Positions 58,012 through 64,000 of a stretch of DNA of 64,000 nucleotides are shown piece by piece. Under the pieces are notes generated by a model. The model saw only the letters and a list, made by a program, of their open reading frames with translations, did not search any database and was not told the DNA's origin. Where the stretch lies: contig MU623423.1 in the NCBI GenBank assembly GCA_025201765.1, forward strand, positions 103,884 through 167,883. Reading direction: 5' to 3'. Each line of letters starts with the position of its first letter. Position 1 is the stretch's first letter. The position numbers and the translations under genes were made by a program. The stretch is from Daldinia sp. FL1419 (Eukaryota > Ascomycota > Sordariomycetes > Xylariales > Hypoxylaceae).

Positions 58012-59445
58012 CTATGCTACCAACGACCTATCCACCAAAACCCTCAAGTGAGGTATATCTTCCGTCTTAACAGTCATCGAACCACCCTCCGGTAACTCGA
58101 CAATAGTACCATCGATACAAACCTTTCGCCATCTAGCATCTTCCTCCAAAGTAGTGATCTTAACCGCACCAGCCTCTTCATATCCAACCCCTTCCTCTTG
58201 TCCCCTCTCGCCAGACCACTTCATACCGACGTGCTTCCCGTCATTATACGCCTGTGTCATGATCTCCATGGTCTTCTCTCCGCTGACGGCGCCAAAGTGG
58301 ACGAGTCTTAATTTCCCGTCCAGCGGCTTACTTGCTGGTGAGATGGTAAAGGTCTTTTCTAAATTAGATACCAAGGTAGCTAAGATATACGCATGTCGGT
58401 CCCGGTCTAACTTTTGTGAATGAGAGTCACCTTTTCCAGAGAGTTCGACAACTGCTTTATATGCGTGGCTCTCTTTGAGTAACTGCTGCGCTACCATACC
58501 GAAGCGCTTCGCGCCGTGCTTACGGTACTCCGGCGTATCGCTCTCCCATACCAATTGGCTATGGAAACCATAACTCGCGACGATAGCACCGTAGAGATGG
58601 GACACGGCATCGGCGTGGCTTTCGATTTCTTCCACGGCGCTGGAATCGCCGGATCCGGGACTCTTGTAGGTTATAACACGAGAGCCGGGAGAGAACTCCG
58701 CCTTGAAGGAGGGTAACTCGGCGGCTCTACCTTTGAATAAAGTGCGCAAGCTCTGCACTAGACTTGACCGCGCTAGAAACCTACTTGCCGTGTTTACCGT
58801 CTTGTGAAGGGAATGAAAAAGTGCATTCCCAGTCCCTAACGGGAGTATCGCAATCAGAGGCAAATGCGCTCCCGCATCGTGCCCCTCTCCCGAATCCTGA
58901 CCGTTAAGCATCTCGATAACGCCCCCGTCGCCACTAAGCAGTACCACAGTCTGCTGCACCTCGTCTCCGCCCGCACGATTTATTTCCTTCGCAAACTCAC
59001 GCACGCTGTCGGGGTTCTGTGTAACAACTAGATTATGCGGGCTCGGTTTTATTACTTCTGCCGAGTTAATCTGCCCCTCTAATAGTTGCCGCAGAACCCC
59101 GTTGTAGAAATCCAGCGCAAGACCCGTCCCGGAGCCGGTCGACACTAGAACGTGGACGCGGCGGGACGGGCCGCTTTGTAGGTAATCTGGAAGTCCCTCG
59201 ACGAGAAACTCGTCTAGGAACGGCTGTGGTACGCCTGCTATCTGAGTTTGTAATAATGTGAACGTTGGACCCTGCTCCTCGGTTTCTTCCACTAGGCTGA
59301 ATACATCGTATAGATTTGATTCTTTAAGCACCCCAGGCTGTCTTGATATAAATACAATCTCCTCAGCCTTGATAGAACCAAGAGTGTTGCTTGCGCCGGT
59401 TTGTCCGACATCGGCAGGGATGCCATCGGATTCATTACTAGACAT
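58012..59445 (-). CDS. Diacylglycerol-kinase-like lipid kinase
   Basis: A single exon gives 477 residues from ATG 59445. The DAGK catalytic fold is recognisable from HVLVSTGSGTGLALDFYNGVL (phosphate-binding start), LSGDGGVIEMLNG in place of the usual GGDGT..E..NG loop, and LPLGTGNALFHS matching the PLGTGN block. A C-terminal beta domain ends with DGTIVELPEGG, as in sphingosine and ceramide kinases. The enzyme would phosphorylate a lipid alcohol such as sphingoid base or diacylglycerol with ATP. The altered first loop (SGDGG) could reduce or change nucleotide binding. The upstream reading from 59463 starts with TTG and is not used. Confidence 0.82.
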   Translation of the reverse strand: MSSNESDGIPADVGQTGASNTLGSIKAEEIVFISRQPGVLKESNLYDVFSLVEETEEQGPTFTLLQTQIAGVPQPFLDEFLVEGLPDYLQSGPSRRVHVLVSTGSGTGLALDFYNGVLRQLLEGQINSAEVIKPSPHNLVVTQNPDSVREFAKEINRAGGDEVQQTVVLLSGDGGVIEMLNGQDSGEGHDAGAHLPLIAILPLGTGNALFHSLHKTVNTASRFLARSSLVQSLRTLFKGRAAELPSFKAEFSPGSRVITYKSPGSGDSSAVEEIESHADAVSHLYGAIVASYGFHSQLVWESDTPEYRKHGAKRFGMVAQQLLKESHAYKAVVELSGKGDSHSQKLDRDRHAYILATLVSNLEKTFTISPASKPLDGKLRLVHFGAVSGEKTMEIMTQAYNDGKHVGMKWSGERGQEEGVGYEEAGAVKITTLEEDARWRKVCIDGTIVELPEGGSMTVKTEDIPHLRVLVDRSLVA

Positions 59446-59950
59446 ATTCCGTATGGTGCACAAATGAGGTCTCGGAATTTGAGTTACCAGATATGAGTGT
59501 CGCTAACCGCGTTGATGATGTTTGTAGAATGTTCAAGCAAGCCACAATAGTGTGAGCGATCTACGTACCAGAATAATATTAGTAAGAATGAGCGGGCCCC
59601 TGGATGCCAATTATACGCTGTACTTTGTAGCAAACCAGATATCTGGTCCGGTTAGAAAGGCATTAATGATGTGCTGCATTAGTCTCATTGCATAATCACG
59701 CTTCGGGTCATCCGAGGTGTCTTGATTGACTCCGACGGAGCGGTTACATGTACTTGTGATTTACAGCGGGTAGCACTATAATATAGTGGGTCTCACACTC
59801 CCCTATTTTCTCGATACTCGTTGATAAGCACTTGTAATAGATGAACAATGGCAAAATAAAAGGGTATCATTGACCGATCTAAAATCAGCCGCGGTATTTT
59901 GCTTCAAGTCCTACTTTACACACTTTTAACTACATCGCCACCATCCATCA
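59446..59950. other. Intergenic region between the lipid kinase and TRM1
   Basis: This 505-bp spacer between two genes on the same strand contains the lipid-kinase promoter and the TRM1 3' end. No gene is seen. Confidence 0.4.
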
Positions 59951-62083
59951 TTAGTGTCCCTTCGCCTTGCTTTGAGGACCCCAATGTTCCCTAGGATTCG
60001 TCTGATATCTGACAAGGCCTTTCTTGGATGTATCTCTCCCTAGCTTCTGGTCGAACACAACCTTCAAGTTATCGATCGCATCGCCTTCCGTATCCTTCGC
60101 AGGATCTTCCTTTGTACCCTCGTCCGTTTTACCTAACCGGAGTAAAGTGTACGCTGGGGTATTCTCTTTAATCCTATCGACACGTACAGGGGCCTTTTCG
60201 CGAACCCATTCGCGCATGATATGCCAAATTACTGACCATGGAGCGTTTGTCTTGATACTACCACCCTTGCAATGGCTACGAGTGACTTCATAGCCTAAAG
60301 ACCGCAAAGCACCCCTGAAGCTATCTTCATCCGGAGACATACAGTGTAAAGTACCTGCTAACTTTGACGGGTGGAAATAGAACGGATAAGGCTCGATAGC
60401 AGCGAATTCGTCGTCCCGATGACTCTCCATCCTATCTTCTGGTGGCGTAAGGAACTCCTCCAATGCCGTCTGTAACATTCCTTCTATTCGCTGCTTCGTG
60501 CCGTAAATCTCATCAGAGGCATTAGGCAGATCGGCCAAGATTTTCTTGATAAAATCCGGAGAGTGTAATGGCCCACCGTACATTGGACCGCTGAGGTGCA
60601 TCTTAGAACCACATTCTTTGCAAAGCCGGTCGGCCGTCGGCGCCATGGCGAATCCATGTTTATAGAAGACGCCTTTTCCAGACGCATTAGGTGCTTTCCT
60701 GTTGCGGGCTAGAAATTGCGTTTCCCAGGCCCCGCAACCTTGGTCACAGCTATATGTGATCATAGTCTTCCCCGCCAAAAATTTGACCTCCGCAGGCGAT
60801 TTCCTGACCTTAACGAAGATTCGGATATAATAGTCAATCGAAAGACTTAGGAGGGGCTCAACAGCCAACCCGTACCTCGCCGCTGTTGAAGTGAGGCCGT
60901 GCAGTATAAGACGCAGTCCAACCTCGTGAGAATGCCATCCCTTCGCAGGGATTCCACCGTAAAGAGCGAAGGTTTTCTCGGGATATCCGTGCGATGCAAA
61001 GACACTTGAATCTGTACACGTGACGCATAGCAAGCCCCCGTCATCACGCACAGCGTTAAGTGCCGCGTCGAAAAAGGTTGCAGCGGTTCCATATGGGTCC
61101 AGGTCGATCACGTTATATTTTCCATTTGGCCTATTTGGTTTATTGCCGCCCTTTTTATTTTTCCCCTTTTCTTCTGGTACTTCATAAGTAAGTAAGGAGT
61201 ACATATGTGCGCGGGCATCGCCCGATGTAGCGTTTACTTTGGATTCAACACCGTTATGTTCAGCATTCTGTTTGATAGCCTTGACAGCTGACGGACTAAG
61301 ATCATTTGCAGTAACCGATGTAACAAAAGGTAGCTCCTGGGCGTATCTTAAAGCCCGGAGCCCCGTAGCTGATAGAGCGTCAAGTATAGTAAATTTAGGT
61401 GTAGGCTGATTATTTCGCGCTTCGGTAGGTTTGGTTCCTTGGTCCTTAGTCGACTGTGAGATTTCCGTAGGTTCGTCGCTATTAGGTATGTCGCCATTTT
61501 CATTCGAATTCTCAGCACTATTCTCTTGCGACACTACGTCTTGGTCGTTCGGCGCGTCTGGGAGGGTTATATCGGCGTCGCCCGACTGAGCTCCGTTGCC
61601 CCCGATCGCATCGTCGGCTGTAGACGTAACACCGTCTGCATTCTCGGTTACCTTCTCCTTCTTTAGATTGCGACCACCATTGTCTGTCTTCTCACGTTTC
61701 CTTTTGGCTGCCCTTTCTGCATTTCCAGCCCGTCTTTTTGCAAATGCATCCTCGGCGTAGGCTTTAATCGCGAGGACCGTCAAGTCGCGATTGAACTGTT
61801 GAATGGGATTGTAGAAGACCTTTTGCTGCTCCTCAACATTTGATTTCTTTTCTGCGATATCTTTTGCAGAATATGGAACCAGAATACGCGCTAACCCTTC
61901 CTTGACTTCCGTAAACTCTTGCCCATCTTTCGTGATGATCTGAACATCTGTTGTCGCTGGAGAGCCGTTCTTGTTTTCCAAGGCCATGGTTCGCACGGTT
62001 GGAAGACGATATGGTTTAAGGAAAAATCGATTTACATGCCGAATCGTCAATCGAGAGGATGCGATTGATAGTGAGAATATCAT
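59951..62083 (-). CDS. trm1: tRNA (guanine26-N2)-dimethyltransferase Trm1
   Basis: A single exon gives 710 residues. It carries the Trm1 core: ILDALSATGLRALRYA (SAM-binding start), VTANDLSP, the catalytic IDLDPYGTA block, CTDSSVFA, and a zinc-binding group of Cys residues (CDQGCGAW and CKECG). It methylates G26 of tRNAs twice. An acidic, Asn-rich insertion of about 100 residues (around 61430-61720) separates the N-terminal part from the methyltransferase core. Two in-frame ATGs lie at 62083 and 61987; the first 32 residues are basic and hydrophobic without acids, like a mitochondrial presequence. Yeast TRM1 uses two starts to serve mitochondria and nucleus, so the same is likely here. The Lys/Arg cluster RAAKRKREK could be a nuclear signal. 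Confidence 0.95.
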   Translation of the reverse strand: MIFSLSIASSRLTIRHVNRFFLKPYRLPTVRTMALENKNGSPATTDVQIITKDGQEFTEVKEGLARILVPYSAKDIAEKKSNVEEQQKVFYNPIQQFNRDLTVLAIKAYAEDAFAKRRAGNAERAAKRKREKTDNGGRNLKKEKVTENADGVTSTADDAIGGNGAQSGDADITLPDAPNDQDVVSQENSAENSNENGDIPNSDEPTEISQSTKDQGTKPTEARNNQPTPKFTILDALSATGLRALRYAQELPFVTSVTANDLSPSAVKAIKQNAEHNGVESKVNATSGDARAHMYSLLTYEVPEEKGKNKKGGNKPNRPNGKYNVIDLDPYGTAATFFDAALNAVRDDGGLLCVTCTDSSVFASHGYPEKTFALYGGIPAKGWHSHEVGLRLILHGLTSTAARYGLAVEPLLSLSIDYYIRIFVKVRKSPAEVKFLAGKTMITYSCDQGCGAWETQFLARNRKAPNASGKGVFYKHGFAMAPTADRLCKECGSKMHLSGPMYGGPLHSPDFIKKILADLPNASDEIYGTKQRIEGMLQTALEEFLTPPEDRMESHRDDEFAAIEPYPFYFHPSKLAGTLHCMSPDEDSFRGALRSLGYEVTRSHCKGGSIKTNAPWSVIWHIMREWVREKAPVRVDRIKENTPAYTLLRLGKTDEGTKEDPAKDTEGDAIDNLKVVFDQKLGRDTSKKGLVRYQTNPREHWGPQSKAKGH

Positions 62084-62284
62084 GTAATTGAGAGATAGGG
62101 ATCAAGAATATTGAGGTAACGCGAACGTCTCGAAGGTTAAAAGTTCAAGCAACTAAAACTCCAATTATCTCTTCTCTTTCTCTTTTTTTTTCTGATAAGG
62201 GTGGAGACCTTCTTGGAGGGGTGTCTTACTGTAGCTTGTTCTGCCGGGCGGTCAAAAGAGCTACAGTTATGGGATAAAAAAACC
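62084..62284. promoter_or_regulatory. TRM1 promoter, squeezed against an A+T-rich island
   Basis: About 200 bp of normal composition separates the TRM1 start from the island. A pyrimidine-rich stretch lies at about 62168-62192. The whole promoter must fit here or extend into the island. Confidence 0.45.
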
Positions 62285-64000
62285 GTACACCTCAAATTTA
62301 TATATATATAATTTTAATAATTCCTTTTAATATCATAATATATAAATATTAATAATCTATATATATAAAGTTATATTAAAATTTATTATAAATTTTATTT
62401 ATGAATTTAATTTTTGAAAATAATTAAAAAAGAAATTATAAAAAATAGGTTATTAGATAATAGATTTTAAATAAAATATAAAATATATTTTAGACCCTTA
62501 AAACTTCTTTTTAAATTTTAAAAAATATATTTATATAAATTTCAAATATTTATTTATATATATAAAATTTATTTTTATTAAAATAATTTAAATTGGTTGA
62601 ATTATATTTAGTTAAATAGGGTATATTTTATAGAAAAATGTGGATTTTTTATCAAAATCCCTAAAACATATATATTTCAAAAGTATTGGGTTAAATGTAC
62701 GTATAAGAGAAATAACAGTGAAAATAAATAATAAATAAAATAATATAATAAAATCTATATATTTATAAATCCTAAAGAAGAAAATTATTTATTTTAAATT
62801 TAATAAATTTAAAACCTTTATATATATAATATATTAATTATATAATATTTTTTTTGTTTATTATAAGGGTTTACAATATTTGGTAATATATAATTATTAT
62901 TTATTTTATTTTTTTTTATAAATAATAGGTTATAAATTATTATTAATTTTTTATTTTATTTAACCTTTTAAATGTAAATTAATTTAGTTATTTTTTATTA
63001 ATGTTCTTATAATTTTATTAGGGGAAGTTTTTGTTATTATATTAATTAGGTTATAAATTCTATAAATCCAATAAATATTATTTATTTTTTTGTTTTTATA
63101 TGATTATTTTAGAATTATAAGGTTTATTATTAGTTTTTTTTTATTAATAATACCTATTTATATTAAATATTAATATAAGGAGAATGAGTTGGTATAGAGA
63201 ATGAAAGGAGTTTTAGGAAGTAAGAAATATTTTAATATAATATTGATAATATAATATATAATATATCTTATATTAAAATCTTAAATTATATTATATATTT
63301 TGTTAATAAATATATTATAAATAATATATTTATATTTAATAAATAATTAATAAATTATATTATTAGTAATTTTAACCTTATTATTTTAATTTATTAATTT
63401 CTTATTATTTAAAATAATAATATATTTAATTTATAAATTAAGGTTTTTATTATTTATAAATGAGTTATTAATGAAAATATATAGATGGAAATTTTAAAGA
63501 TTTAGTTTAATATATTTAAATTTATAGATTTTATTATTTATTTGCCAGATAATTTTAACATTTAGAATTTTAATTTTTTTAATTCTTAATTTTTAATATT
63601 AAATAACAATTAAATAATTAAAAATCATTTTTAATTAATATATAAAAATAATATAAATTTTTTAAACCTTTTATTTTATAAATTTATTAATTATATTTAT
63701 AATTTTAATATCTAATAATTTAAATTTTTTAATTTAATTTTTTTAAGTAATTAAAATTCTATAATCATTATTATAAATCATAATATAAATATTATTAAAA
63801 TCCTCTATTCCCTTATTTAATATCTTTTAAGAATGTATTTTAATATTAATTTTATTAAATACTTTATTTTTAATTGTAAAAAATTCTATAGTATTAATAT
63901 TAAAAATATTATCCATTTATAAATTAATAATTTTAAAAGATTTTGAATTAATAATTAATAAATAGGGGTTAAATATTAAAGATTTTATATATAATTTATG
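62285..64000. repeat. Second A+T-rich island, probably RIP-degraded, running off the window
   Basis: At least 1.7 kb consists almost only of A and T with many TA steps and no open frames of note. It resembles the island at 29990-31790 in composition. No element type can be recognised. The right boundary is outside the window. Confidence 0.75.

Overview
The window looks like a filamentous ascomycete nuclear genome, most likely a Sordariomycete. I infer this from many short introns (about 50-115 nt) with CTRAY-type branch sites, a Neurospora-like conventional kinesin with a C-terminal IAK motif, a 151-residue Rad6-type E2, fungus-specific families (Ppo oxygenase, SUN protein, PTH11-like protein, coiled-coil accessory proteins), and sharply bounded A+T-rich islands of the kind left by repeat-induced point mutation. 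The genus cannot be fixed from sequence alone. Gene models were built by joining open frames across canonical splice sites, checking phase at every junction.

Region 1 (about 1.1-24.5 kb) reads as a secondary-metabolite cluster built around a diterpene synthase of the fungal copalyl diphosphate/kaurene synthase family. In order it carries the synthase (-), cytochrome P450 A (+), a secreted FAD-linked oxidoreductase (-), P450 B (+), a PTH11-like membrane protein (-), P450 C (+), a BAHD-type acyltransferase (-), an aldo-keto reductase (+), an HSL-type esterase (+) and a hexose transporter (-). From the synthase to the aldo-keto reductase the strands alternate, so most neighbours share a divergent promoter or a short convergent 3' region. 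The likely logic is cyclisation of GGPP, oxidation by three P450s and a flavoenzyme, carbonyl reduction, then acylation or deacylation. No GGPP synthase and no zinc-finger regulator is visible. A small coiled-coil protein gene lies to the left (207-872).

Region 2 (about 24.5-32.7 kb) has no gene I can support. It holds a long upstream region for the transporter, simple repeats, and an extremely A+T-rich island (about 29.99-31.79 kb).

Region 3 (about 32.7-62.1 kb) is conserved housekeeping sequence with some accessory genes: kinesin-1 heavy chain (-), Rad6/Ubc2 (-), a 438-bp inverted-repeat element, mitochondrial acetyl-CoA acetyltransferase (+), a CSN12/Thp1-like PCI protein (+), a DUF2235 hydrolase (-), a Ppo-type fatty-acid dioxygenase/P450 fusion (+), a SUN-family wall protein (-), a secreted germin-like cupin (+), a diacylglycerol-kinase-like lipid kinase (-) and Trm1 tRNA methyltransferase (-).

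Region 4 (about 62.28 kb to the end) is a second A+T-rich island that runs off the window.
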